Counted from the first letter of the stretch, positions 17,898-25,028 are shown. The stretch is DNA of 26,772 nt from Prolixibacteraceae bacterium UBA6029 (GCA_002429385.1 DIZL01000045.1:1-26772); one strand, 5' to 3'. The notes: a model not told the origin generated them from the sequence alone. Numbers and translations are program-made.

Positions 17898-17942
17898 AAC
17901 TTTGGGAAAGTTTTATCGTTTGTATAAAACTTTCCCAAAGTT
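17898..17942 (-). promoter_or_regulatory. Perfect 19-bp stem-loop between two operon genes
   Basis: Arms 17898-17916 and 17924-17942 (AACTTTGGGAAAGTTTTAT and its exact complement) enclose a 7-nt loop in the 73-nt gap between the GH36-like and GH67-like genes. In the minus-strand transcript it would form a very stable hairpin about 18 nt upstream of the GH67-like start codon. It may set an mRNA processing or decay boundary or partly terminate transcription. There is no T-run. Confidence 0.8.
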
Positions 17943-17952
17943 AAGAATACAA

Positions 17953-20070
17953 TTACTTGATTTGACTGATTTCGAACAATGAACCGTCATATTTCTGGTT
18001 CAGCTTAACCTTAAAGCCTTTATCCTCAAGTTCTTTACCTGTCATTCTCCCGATTTCGATTCCTTCAGGAGCCCTCAGGATACGGTAGTTTGCAGAGGGA
18101 TCGAGCAATTGAACCCTGACAAAACGTTCAACCTCGGTTGAACCCTGATTAAAAACTCCAACAATTCCTCCTGTATGTGTTTCCGAATTGATGCGCTGGT
18201 ATCCATCCCAGGAACCTTCACCTGGTTCACCAAAACCTTGCAGGTCTTGTCTGTAACTCATGATGTCATACTTTGTCTGCATCGAATGAAGCCAGTTGGC
18301 CCAGGATCGGTATTTCTTTAGATCTTCAGGACTGAGTTTTCTTGGATCGCCCAACATAATTGGTAAAGCGCCTGCCAGCGATTTGATATGATTTTCCCAA
18401 CCTTTATCATCCATGCGTGGATTTCCGATCACCAGCGCCGTGGCCGATACGGCAGGTGATCGCCACCAGGCCATGTTGCGGATTCGAAGATCGCCCGATT
18501 CGTCAGGCTCCTGATAATTGGACAGCCAATTGCCTTCAGCATGTTTCAACATGGCATAGTCGATCAGCTGTAATCCTCCCATGGCTTCAAATGTACAGTC
18601 GATGAAGAGGTTTGGCTTGGCTGCATGAAGCTCATCGAAGAGCTCCCACATGCGTTCGTAATTTACATACAGCGATTCATTGTGGTCCTGGTGACCCGGA
18701 TGATCTGTTGCATAACAGCCTGATTTTTCATGATCAAAAACATAGGCACTGGTTACCACTGAAAAATCAAGCTTCATATACTCCAGACCATATTCCAGTG
18801 AAAGTTTCAGCAAAATATTCTTAATGTAGTTTTTCCAACCCGTTGAATAACAAGCTGACCTGATTTCATCCTTGGCATCTTCCAAATGCAGGTTGGCAAA
18901 ATTCCCGTTTTTGTCGCGCACAAACCACTCTGGATGTTCGTGATAGACTTTGCTGACCGATGATGCACTGCCCACACTGACCCATAAACCAGGTTTCATT
19001 CCCAAAGACTTGATGTAATCGAAAACAGGCTTAAGTCCATTGGGAAATTTCGTTTTATTGATGCCCCAGTCGCCGTAGTTGTCCTGCCAGCCATCATCTA
19101 TTACGAATTCTTTCATACCCGCCTCAGCAGCTGCTTTGGCCAGTTCCATGATGAGTTTTTCGTTAATATCTTTTCCAAACGGATGCCAGGTATTGTATAC
19201 AAACGTTGGCTTTTCTTTGAGCTCCGAAAGACGGATACCCATATGTTTGCGTATAAAATCAGGAAGATCAGTATTCAGGATCTCACTGGGATCTTTATGA
19301 TTGTTGTAAACCATGGTAAAGACCTGAGGTGTTTCAAACGATTCATTGGGTTTGATCCATTTGCGGAAAGGGAATCGGGCATCCTTATGAGTCAGACCAC
19401 TGCAGATATCAGGTGCGTCCCAAAATACGGAGGTGTGTTTCATCACTCCCGAAGCTTCATTGCCAATTACAATTCCCGATTGCCAGTCCATGTTATGAAC
19501 AATCACCAAAGCATCCTGCATATTACCCTCATAAGGTCCGATTGATTTTCGTCGTCCGTAATCACTGTAAATCCAGCTAAATGTTGTGGCATAATAGCCT
19601 GTAACGTTAAACTTCTCTACATCAACCGATTCCAGTGAAACAGATGAATTCCCAAGGTTCTTCACCACCAGACTCTTGCGAACAACAGGCAAGTTGGGAT
19701 ATAACAGAAACTTCAGGATAAGTTCAATTTTCTTGTCACGACTCACCAAAATAACTGCAGCGCCATCACCTTCATGGATATCGGTTAGTGATTTAACCTC
19801 TACCAAACGCCATTCGTCTTTCCCTGAATAGGTGGTTCCATTAACTTCAAACTGAAAGTCAGTATTTGAAGGCAGAAAATACTTAAACTCTCCAATCACC
19901 GGCTTATATGAAGTTGTCAGGAAATGACCTTCAGGAGAAGGCAGCTGAATTACCCGCTGTACGATCCCATTGTTGAGTATCAGTTCTGTCGTGGTCCATC
20001 GGGCAAATGGGGGTGAAACCACTGTATGGCATAAGATATTTAAAAACAAGGCGCAGAACAGGGTTTTCAT
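17953..20070 (-). CDS. Alpha-galactosidase, GH36-like, secreted
   Basis: It is predicted to remove alpha-linked galactose (or a related alpha-sugar) from plant polysaccharide. The 705-aa protein has a signal peptide (MKTLFCALFLNILCHTVVS), an N-terminal beta-sandwich to about residue 280, and a clan GH-D TIM barrel: YNTWHPFGKDINE, FVIDDGWQDNYGDWG (about 323-336) and YMKLDFS with the likely nucleophile Asp435. The acid/base should lie in the region SNYQEPDESGDLRIR (about 517-531), but which Asp it is cannot be settled because the usual SDNTD motif is altered. That divergence suggests a subfamily distinct from characterised GH36 enzymes. It is the second gene of the operon, 79 nt after GH10. Confidence 0.85.
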   Translation of the reverse strand: MKTLFCALFLNILCHTVVSPPFARWTTTELILNNGIVQRVIQLPSPEGHFLTTSYKPVIGEFKYFLPSNTDFQFEVNGTTYSGKDEWRLVEVKSLTDIHEGDGAAVILVSRDKKIELILKFLLYPNLPVVRKSLVVKNLGNSSVSLESVDVEKFNVTGYYATTFSWIYSDYGRRKSIGPYEGNMQDALVIVHNMDWQSGIVIGNEASGVMKHTSVFWDAPDICSGLTHKDARFPFRKWIKPNESFETPQVFTMVYNNHKDPSEILNTDLPDFIRKHMGIRLSELKEKPTFVYNTWHPFGKDINEKLIMELAKAAAEAGMKEFVIDDGWQDNYGDWGINKTKFPNGLKPVFDYIKSLGMKPGLWVSVGSASSVSKVYHEHPEWFVRDKNGNFANLHLEDAKDEIRSACYSTGWKNYIKNILLKLSLEYGLEYMKLDFSVVTSAYVFDHEKSGCYATDHPGHQDHNESLYVNYERMWELFDELHAAKPNLFIDCTFEAMGGLQLIDYAMLKHAEGNWLSNYQEPDESGDLRIRNMAWWRSPAVSATALVIGNPRMDDKGWENHIKSLAGALPIMLGDPRKLSPEDLKKYRSWANWLHSMQTKYDIMSYRQDLQGFGEPGEGSWDGYQRINSETHTGGIVGVFNQGSTEVERFVRVQLLDPSANYRILRAPEGIEIGRMTGKELEDKGFKVKLNQKYDGSLFEISQIK

Positions 20071-20118
20071 TTTTAGCTTCTTTTAATCAGACAATTCTAT
20101 CAGCAAAATAAAGCAAAT

Positions 20119-20149
20119 GGATTCCATCTTTCAAAAAGAGATGGAATCC
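20119..20149 (-). terminator. Stem-loop directly after the GH10 stop codon (possible attenuating terminator)
   Basis: GGATTCCATCT at 20119-20129 and its exact complement at 20139-20149 form an 11-bp stem with a 9-nt loop. In the minus-strand transcript it begins at the base after the GH10 stop codon and is followed by a moderately T-rich run (ATTTGCTTTATTTTG). It could partly terminate transcription or protect the xylanase mRNA 3' end, raising GH10 over downstream genes. Confidence 0.65.
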
Positions 20150-21409
20150 TTATTGGAATTCAACGACTGCTTTCCCTGCAGCTTTGCTTAAATCAACATT
20201 TTTGGTTTCTCCGTTTACGGTAACCTTGTATTTTCCAAAGAATGCAGGAACTGAATATTCTCCCTTGCGATTAGTTTTCCCTTTTTCACTGGTCCACCAT
20301 TCTTTAAAGATCAGGTTGTGGTAAGCAGTTGCTGCAGGTCTTGGAGACCAATCTTTATTGTATAAAGAAGATTGCTTAATCCAGTTGGCTCCTTCCCAGA
20401 ATCCCCACATCAGGATTCCTTCAACAGCCGGATGAGCAAAACAAATTCTATAATAATCCACCAGTTCTTTTGCCATCAATACCTGTTCTTCAGGTGTCAT
20501 AGTCAAATTGTGGTCCTTGTAATATTTCGATCTTTGCCCAGGCATATTGAATTCTGTGATCCGAATCGGCAAATGAAACTGTGCCAATGAATCAAGTGCA
20601 TTTTTCAACTGAACCCTGTCGAATGTTTCGGCATGAAGGTGTCCCTGCACTCCAATGCCTGCAATTGGGATACCCTGCTTCAGCAATTTGCGGATTTGAG
20701 CCATGTATTCAGGTAATTTTACTCCGGTAAGAATATCGTAATCGTTTAGCAAAAGCCTACTGTTCGGATCACCAGTATGAGCCCACTCTGCCATTTTCTT
20801 TGTAATGCCTGCCCCCAACCGATCTTCATAGTAATTCCCGTGAACCATTTCATTGTTCAGGTCGTATTCAACAAACCTGCCTTTGTAACGGGCAGTAATT
20901 CTTTCTGCCCGGTTTTTAAGGGTTTGTTCCAGTTCCGCATCCGGCATTTCCTTTAGCCAGGGCTGTACATATTCAGGAATTCCCCAGAACAGATTATGCG
21001 CCTTCAAAGGAATGTGGTTCTCATCCGACCATTTCAGTATTGCATCCACTGTCGAATAATTCACTTTGCCTTTCTGACGTTCCATGTTGAGCCATTTCAC
21101 TGCATTCTCAGTAACAGCCGAGTTGAAATTCTCCAGAAATTTCTCCTTGTATTGCTTTACATCAGATTCTGAGGCTGAACCATTAAATATCTGGTCGGTA
21201 ATGGCGCATCCAAACCAAAACTCATGACTTACCTGTTCAATCGTTATCGGGACTCCGGGTTTTGCCTTGATGATTAACTCCCCTTTCCGGTTTTTGGCAA
21301 TGGATTGATTGATTTCTGAATTCTGAGCACTACAGAATGTAGACTGCATCAACATTATAACTGCCATTAGTATAACAGCACAAATTCTCTTTTTAAACAA
21401 GCGTTTCAT
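20150..21409 (-). CDS. GH10 endo-beta-1,4-xylanase-like enzyme, secreted
   Basis: It is predicted to cut the xylan backbone. The 419-aa protein has a signal peptide (MKRLFKKRICAVILMAVIML, cleavage near CSAQ), a short beta-rich N-terminal segment, then the GH10 barrel. Catalytic residues are visible: acid/base Glu187 in YDLNNEM and nucleophile Glu286 in ITEFNM. Other family signatures are KAHNLFWG (usually GHTLVWH), LLLNDYDI, GIGVQGHLH and ILMWGFWEGANW. NNE in place of the usual VNE, and HNLFWG in place of HTLVWH, place it in a divergent GH10 branch, so linkage preference may differ from classic xylanases. The last 50 residues (GKYKVTVNGETKNVDL) look like a small beta-domain. It is the first gene of the five-gene operon. 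Confidence 0.88.
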   Translation of the reverse strand: MKRLFKKRICAVILMAVIMLMQSTFCSAQNSEINQSIAKNRKGELIIKAKPGVPITIEQVSHEFWFGCAITDQIFNGSASESDVKQYKEKFLENFNSAVTENAVKWLNMERQKGKVNYSTVDAILKWSDENHIPLKAHNLFWGIPEYVQPWLKEMPDAELEQTLKNRAERITARYKGRFVEYDLNNEMVHGNYYEDRLGAGITKKMAEWAHTGDPNSRLLLNDYDILTGVKLPEYMAQIRKLLKQGIPIAGIGVQGHLHAETFDRVQLKNALDSLAQFHLPIRITEFNMPGQRSKYYKDHNLTMTPEEQVLMAKELVDYYRICFAHPAVEGILMWGFWEGANWIKQSSLYNKDWSPRPAATAYHNLIFKEWWTSEKGKTNRKGEYSVPAFFGKYKVTVNGETKNVDLSKAAGKAVVEFQ

Positions 21410-21625
21410 TACATTCAGGTTTAGGTTTATTATTTAGTCAAACAAGACTCTAATATAGGAAAGATAATTGAACCATCCTATGAAATACCGAAAGATCAAC
21501 AGCAACCTATTCCGTTCCATGGCACTTTTGGTAATTTCGATCAAAGCTAAAACAATCAACTATGCTTAATTGAAGGTTATCCTAATTTGAATTAATTCCA
21601 AATAACAAGCCCAAATTAAAAACAC
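21410..21625. other. Divergent intergenic region between the glycan operon and crcB
   Basis: About 320 nt separate the GH10 start from the crcB start. It holds no gene. The crcB promoter and palindrome occupy 21626-21687. For the minus-strand operon, TAGCTTTG (21549-21542) matches TAnnTTTG but has no -33 partner, so its promoter is unresolved. I looked for a fluoride riboswitch and for regulator-binding repeats here and saw neither. Confidence 0.5.
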
Positions 21626-21655
21626 TTTTCAGTAAAATAAATACCTTTACCTTTG
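21626..21655 (+). promoter_or_regulatory. Probable promoter of the crcB-DUF190 pair
   Basis: TACCTTTG at 21648-21655 matches the Bacteroidota -7 consensus. A TTTTC at 21626-21630, near the expected -33 position, is a weak upstream element. Initiation would fall near 21662, at the start of the palindrome 21660-21687, so the mRNA would begin with a hairpin. This also argues against translation starting at 21653. Confidence 0.45.
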
Positions 21656-21659
21656 CCTT

Positions 21660-21687
21660 TCCCGATCCCGAGTACTCGGGATCGGGA
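21660..21687. repeat. 28-bp perfect palindrome with CCCGAGTACTCGGG core, in the crcB leader
   Basis: Bases 21660-21687 are a perfect palindrome (TCCCGATC, AGTACT centre, GATCGGGA). It shares its 14-bp core with the copies at 12011-12030 and 12073-12110, but the flanking stem bases differ. It begins 5 nt after the predicted -7 box. Confidence 0.9.
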
Positions 21688-21733
21688 CTATAAAAGATTC
21701 AGGAATAAACAGAATACAAACGCTTTTCATCGT

Positions 21734-22111
21734 ATGCTAAAATCAATCATGATCGTCGGATTTGGTGGATTTATCGGAACTGTTGCCCGTTTCCTGGTAT
21801 CCAGATATTTCCAGGTCAATCTGACGTCTGTATTTCCCTGGGGTACTTTAGTCGTTAATATTGTAGGATGTTTGCTGATAGGGATCATATACGGAATTTC
21901 AGAAAAAGGTGATTTCATGAGCCCTGAAGTCCGTCTTTTCCTGACCGTTGGAATATGCGGAGGTTTTACCACGTTCTCTACCTTTTCGAACGACGCTTTT
22001 TTACTTCTTCGTCAGGAGGAATGGATTCGTTTCGCATTCTATACTTCACTCAGCTTTTTTCTTGGACTAATGGCCGTTTATGCGGGCCGTCTCACTTTTA
22101 AACTTTTCTAA
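21734..22111 (+). CDS. crcB: Fluoride ion exporter CrcB/FluC
   Basis: It forms a dual-topology dimeric channel that lets fluoride leave the cytoplasm. The 125-aa protein has four membrane segments and the family marks: GGFIGTVARF (usually GxxGAxxRY), the pore asparagine in TLVVNIVG (about residue 42), and GICGGFTTFSTFSNDA (about residues 73-88) with the TTFSTF sodium/fluoride-site motif. The start is placed at 21734 because MLKSIMIVGFGG gives the normal family N-terminus; the in-frame ATG at 21653 would add 27 charged residues translated through a palindrome. The stop codon is one base from the start of the DUF190 gene, so the two are translationally linked. Confidence 0.93.
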   Translation: MLKSIMIVGFGGFIGTVARFLVSRYFQVNLTSVFPWGTLVVNIVGCLLIGIIYGISEKGDFMSPEVRLFLTVGICGGFTTFSTFSNDAFLLLRQEEWIRFAFYTSLSFFLGLMAVYAGRLTFKLF

Positions 22112-22112
22112 G

Positions 22113-22478
22113 ATGGAAAACAACACCCAGGCCGGTATCTTAAGGATCTTCGTTAGTTCTACCGATCGCATCGGCCAAACCCCATTATCCGAATTTATTG
22201 TCTTTCAGGCTAAGAAAGAAGGCCTTGCCGGGGCAACTGTTCTGAAAGGAATATTGGGTTATGGGGCAAGTTCGGTCATACACTCCTACAAATTCTGGGA
22301 GGTGAGCGAAAAACTGCCTGTTGTGATTGAATTGATTGATGAAGAAAGTAAAGTCCGCAACTTCTACGAAAAGATCCGTCCGCAACTTGAAGCGATGAAA
22401 TATGGCTGCCTGGCAACCCTGGAGAAAGTAGATGTATTGCTATACAAAACTGGCGAAAAAAGGATGTTTGGGCTATAA
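22113..22478 (+). CDS. DUF190 family protein (CrcB partner)
   Basis: This small cytoplasmic protein (121 aa) belongs to DUF190, a ferredoxin-like fold related to PII-type proteins. Visible marks are LRIFVSSTDRIGQTPLSEFIV near the N-terminus, a Gly/Ala-rich segment GLAGATVLKGILGYGASSVIHS (about residues 38-59) and LPVVIELIDEE before the C-terminal half. DUF190 genes are repeatedly found beside crcB in bacteria, so a role in fluoride resistance is likely, although the mechanism is not established. The ATG at 22113 is chosen over an upstream in-frame ATG at 22080 that lies inside crcB, because it gives the usual N-terminus and immediate coupling to the crcB stop. Confidence 0.87.
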   Translation: MENNTQAGILRIFVSSTDRIGQTPLSEFIVFQAKKEGLAGATVLKGILGYGASSVIHSYKFWEVSEKLPVVIELIDEESKVRNFYEKIRPQLEAMKYGCLATLEKVDVLLYKTGEKRMFGL

Positions 22479-22487
22479 TCGCATGGT

Positions 22488-22515
22488 GCATGGAGTACGG
22501 AGCATGGAGTACGGA
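22488..22515. repeat. Two tandem copies of a 14-mer (GCATGGAGTACGGA)
   Basis: Two exact 14-bp copies, 22488-22501 and 22502-22515, lie directly after the DUF190 stop codon, followed by degenerate pieces (AAAACGGAAAA, ACACGGAA). Confidence 0.9.
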
Positions 22516-22541
22516 AAACGGAAAATGAAACACGGAACAAC

Positions 22542-22576
22542 TTGAACCTGGAACTTTGAACCTGGAACTTTGAACT
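22542..22576. repeat. 2.5 tandem copies of a second 14-mer (TTGAACCTGGAACT)
   Basis: Copies at 22542-22555 and 22556-22569 are identical and a partial third (TTGAACT) ends at 22576. The junction between the second and third copies supplies the TTTG that serves as -33 element for the next gene. Confidence 0.9.
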
Positions 22577-22599
22577 AATTTAAGTTCTTAATATATTTC
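22569..22599 (+). promoter_or_regulatory. Promoter of the NifU-like/GGGtGRT pair
   Basis: TTTG at 22569-22572 and TATATTTC at 22592-22599 are 19 nt apart, matching the Bacteroidota promoter except for the last base of the -7 box. Transcription would start near 22606, about 13 nt before the ATG at 22619. Confidence 0.5.
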
Positions 22600-22618
22600 A
22601 AATTAAAAATTAGACTAT

Positions 22619-23311
22619 ATGAGTTTTACACATGAAGTGGAAGGCATGATCTGCGTCGCTCAGGGAGCAAATCATGGCTCGGCTCCAATACCCGAAGAAG
22701 GACGTTGGGTAAAAGCCAAAGAAGTAAAAGACATTTCGGGCTTAACCCATGGAGTTGGCTGGTGCGCTCCGCAACAGGGAGCCTGCAAGCTGACCTTGAA
22801 TGTAAAAGAAGGTATTATTCAGGAAGCTTTGGTCGAAACGATTGGTTGCACGGGGATGACCCATTCGGCTGCCATGGCTGCTGAGATTCTTCCAGGGAAA
22901 ACTATCCTCGAAGCCTTGAATACCGACCTCGTTTGCGATGCAATCAATACTGCCATGCGTGAACTCTTTCTTCAGATTGTTTACGGACGTACCCAAACTG
23001 CTTTCTCTGAAGGTGGTCTGCCCATTGGTGCAGGTCTCGAAGACTTAGGTAAAGGATTGCGAGGCGTTACAGGTACTTTATACGGAACAGTTGCCAAAGG
23101 TCCCCGTTACCTCGAAATGGCTGAAGGTTATATTACCAAGATCGGTCTGGATGCAGGTAATGAAATCATCGGCTATGAGTTTATCAGCCTTGGCCGTATG
23201 ATGGATATGATCAAAACCGGTATGGATGCCAACGAAGCAGTGATTAAAGCTTCAGGCAAATATGGCCGCATCGACGAAGCAGTAACAGTAATTGACCCAC
23301 GTAAAGAATAG
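22619..23311 (+). CDS. NifU/IscU-like iron-sulfur scaffold protein paired with GGGtGRT
   Basis: The 230-aa cytoplasmic protein has an IscU/NifU N-domain-like core: GVGWCAPQQGACKLTL (Cys49, Cys56), then VETIGCTGMTHSAAMAAEILPGKT (Cys77), which corresponds to the FGCGSAIASS segment of IscU. Cys106 (LVCDAIN) may be a further ligand, but the third canonical IscU cysteine near the LHC motif is not seen. The C-terminal half (LGKGLRGVTGTLYGT, GYEFISLGRMMDMIKTG) is specific to this subfamily. It is known as the partner of GGGtGRT-family proteins in Bacteroidota and Firmicutes, and here the two genes are 11 nt apart. Iron-sulfur binding is likely; the recipient or reaction is not known. No IscS/SufS or other assembly genes are nearby, so it is probably not the housekeeping scaffold. 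Confidence 0.82.
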   Translation: MSFTHEVEGMICVAQGANHGSAPIPEEGRWVKAKEVKDISGLTHGVGWCAPQQGACKLTLNVKEGIIQEALVETIGCTGMTHSAAMAAEILPGKTILEALNTDLVCDAINTAMRELFLQIVYGRTQTAFSEGGLPIGAGLEDLGKGLRGVTGTLYGTVAKGPRYLEMAEGYITKIGLDAGNEIIGYEFISLGRMMDMIKTGMDANEAVIKASGKYGRIDEAVTVIDPRKE

Positions 23312-23314
23312 GAG
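23310..23314 (+). promoter_or_regulatory. Shine-Dalgarno site of the GGGtGRT gene
   Basis: AGGAG at 23310-23314 overlaps the stop codon of the NifU-like gene and lies 8 nt before the ATG at 23323. Such a clear Shine-Dalgarno is exceptional in this window and suggests tight translational coupling of the pair. Confidence 0.7.
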
Positions 23315-23322
23315 AAACAACT

Positions 23323-24315
23323 ATGCCATTATTTGAAAGTTACGATAGAAGGATCAGCAAGATCAATGCAGTGTTGAATTCTTACGGTATTTCCTCAGTG
23401 GAAGAAGCCAGAAAAATATGTGATGACAAAGGGGTGGACGTTTACAAGATTGTAAAAGACATTCAACCCATTGCCTTCGAAAACGCCATGTGGGCTTATA
23501 TCGTCGGTGCAGCAATCGCCGTCAAAAAAGGACAAACCAATGCCGCTGAAATTGCAGCCACTTTAGGCGAAGGTCTTCAGGCCTTTTGTATTCCCGGATC
23601 AGTTGCCGATGACCGCAAAGTAGGTATTGGTCACGGAAACCTCGGAGCCATGTTGCTTCGCGAAGAGACCAAATGTTTCGCTTTCCTTGCCGGTCACGAA
23701 TCCTTTGCTGCCGCTGAAGGTGCTATCGGTATTGCCAAATCGGCCAACCGTGTCCGCAAAGAACCCTTGCGTGTTATCCTGAACGGATTGGGTAAGGATG
23801 CTGCCAAAATCATCGCACGTATCAACGGATTCACCTATGTTCAAACCCAGTTTGACTATTATACAAGCGAATTGAAAGAAGTGGCCCGCACCGCTTATTC
23901 TGTTGGCGACAAAGCAAAAGTTAACTGCTATGGTGCCGATGATGTTCGTGAAGGCATTGCCATTCTTCACAGCGAGGGCGTCGATGTTTCCATCACAGGA
24001 AACTCCACCAACCCTACCCGCTTTCAGCATCCTGTTGCCGGTACCTACAAAAAAGAATGTATCGAACAGGGAAAGAAATATTTCTCGGTTGCTTCGGGTG
24101 GCGGAACAGGACGCACTCTGCACCCTGATAATATGGCTGCCGGACCTGCCTCTTATGGAATGACCGACACGATGGGTCGTATGCACTCTGACGCACAGTT
24201 TGCCGGATCGTCTTCAGTACCTGCCCATGTTGAGATGATGGGATTGATCGGAATGGGTAACAACCCGATGGTAGGGGCTACTGTGGCTGTTGCCGTTGCT
24301 ATTTCGCAGGCATAA
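23323..24315 (+). CDS. GGGtGRT family protein, function unknown
   Basis: This 330-aa cytoplasmic protein carries the family's namesake motif at residues 259-265 (SGGGTGRTLHPDN). It has an N-terminal MPLFESYDRRISKINAVLNSYG start, a Gly/Ala-rich middle (GIGHGNLGAMLLREETKCFAFLAGHES, about 101-127), a NGLGKDAAKIIARINGF segment, and a Gly/Met-rich end (MGLIGMGNNPMVGATVAVAVAISQA). Glycine-rich loops suggest nucleotide or cofactor binding, but no known fold can be assigned by eye. Cysteines at 33, 89, 118, 202 and 246 might contact the cluster of its partner. It is coupled to the NifU-like gene and followed by a terminator, so the two form a closed transcription unit. Confidence 0.85.
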   Translation: MPLFESYDRRISKINAVLNSYGISSVEEARKICDDKGVDVYKIVKDIQPIAFENAMWAYIVGAAIAVKKGQTNAAEIAATLGEGLQAFCIPGSVADDRKVGIGHGNLGAMLLREETKCFAFLAGHESFAAAEGAIGIAKSANRVRKEPLRVILNGLGKDAAKIIARINGFTYVQTQFDYYTSELKEVARTAYSVGDKAKVNCYGADDVREGIAILHSEGVDVSITGNSTNPTRFQHPVAGTYKKECIEQGKKYFSVASGGGTGRTLHPDNMAAGPASYGMTDTMGRMHSDAQFAGSSSVPAHVEMMGLIGMGNNPMVGATVAVAVAISQA

Positions 24316-24338
24316 AACGGAATATGATTATAAACACT

Positions 24339-24380
24339 AAGGCACAAAGCCTCCGGATTTCTCCGTGCTTTGTGCCTTTT
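24339..24380 (+). terminator. Intrinsic terminator after the GGGtGRT gene
   Basis: AAGGCACAAAGC (24339-24350) pairs perfectly with GCTTTGTGCCTT (24367-24378), followed by TTTT (24377-24380). It starts 23 nt after the stop codon and lies between convergent genes, so it may also limit read-through from the minus-strand gene at 24402. Confidence 0.92.
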
Positions 24381-24401
24381 GTTAGTTACGTGTTATTTTT
24401 A

Positions 24402-24995
24402 CTACTTCGAATCTGACAAATGATTGAAATTAATAGGTGTTTCCAATACAGATAGCATAATCGGTTTTTTTATAAGACCAGCTACATTAAATTCCCGGTT
24501 ATAGTTCTTGACATCGTATCCATATTTTTCATAAAGGGAATATTCATGGCGTAGATTAGAAAAGACCTCCCTTTTTAAATCCATAAATTCATTGTTTATA
24601 TAGTGAATTTGATAGTTGTCTTCAAAGTATCGTTCTCCAGAAGGCAAAGTAAAACTCTCAGAATCACTCATAATCAAAAAAATATTCAACCCTTTATCAA
24701 AATCAACATGAATTTCCATATCATCCAGAACATGACCACCAAGGGTTGCAAACTTCCGTTGATATGAATTTACAAAATCCTGCAAAGCGATTACCGATTC
24801 TTCATAAGACGCATACGTTTTGCCCTTGCTCTCTAGAAAAACATCAATGTAATTTTGATAAAACCGAAAGGCTTTCTCTCGAGCAATAATTGGATTAGCG
24901 TTCTTGAAAATCTCAAATACTTTAATTGGATTACTTTCGTCGCCCTTCATACGAAACAATGCGCCACAGACGAGGTAAAAGAATTTTGCAGCCAT
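24402..24995 (-). CDS. Hypothetical protein (197 aa), AT-rich accessory block
   Basis: I do not recognise this protein. It has no signal peptide; MAAKFFYLVCGALF at the start is hydrophobic but is followed by a charged soluble body. The middle region (PIIAREKAFRFYQNYIDVFLESKG) is helical and the later part is acidic and aromatic (SFTLPSGERYFEDNYQIHYINNEFMDLKREVF). Two Cys and few Trp are present. Its DNA is clearly more AT-rich than the adjacent GGGtGRT gene. It lies 33 nt downstream of the 346-aa gene on the same strand and is probably co-transcribed with it. No enzymatic motif was found. Confidence 0.65.
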   Translation of the reverse strand: MAAKFFYLVCGALFRMKGDESNPIKVFEIFKNANPIIAREKAFRFYQNYIDVFLESKGKTYASYEESVIALQDFVNSYQRKFATLGGHVLDDMEIHVDFDKGLNIFLIMSDSESFTLPSGERYFEDNYQIHYINNEFMDLKREVFSNLRHEYSLYEKYGYDVKNYNREFNVAGLIKKPIMLSVLETPINFNHLSDSK

Positions 24996-25028
24996 ATAGT
25001 GTTTTTGTTTTAAAAGATTTCTTTCTAA

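Noticed and set aside
21542..21549. TAGCTTTG on the minus strand as the -7 box of the glycan operon
   Set aside because: There is no TTTG at 19-21 nt upstream and the leader would be about 130 nt, so a chance match is likely.
21653..21733. In-frame extension of crcB by 27 residues
   Set aside because: It is highly charged, runs through a palindrome, begins within the predicted -7 box, and the family normally starts as at 21734.
21410..21733. Fluoride riboswitch upstream of crcB
   Set aside because: I could not find the conserved GGNGAUGG...UUCNCC...AACCGCC arrangement; the only structure is the palindrome.
22080..22112. Upstream in-frame ATG for the DUF190 gene
   Set aside because: It lies inside crcB, and the ATG at 22113, one base after the crcB stop, gives the normal family N-terminus.
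23599..24186. Open frame of 195 codons antisense to the GGGtGRT gene
   Set aside because: It is fully covered by a strongly recognised gene on the other strand and its translation resembles no protein; it looks like a shadow frame.
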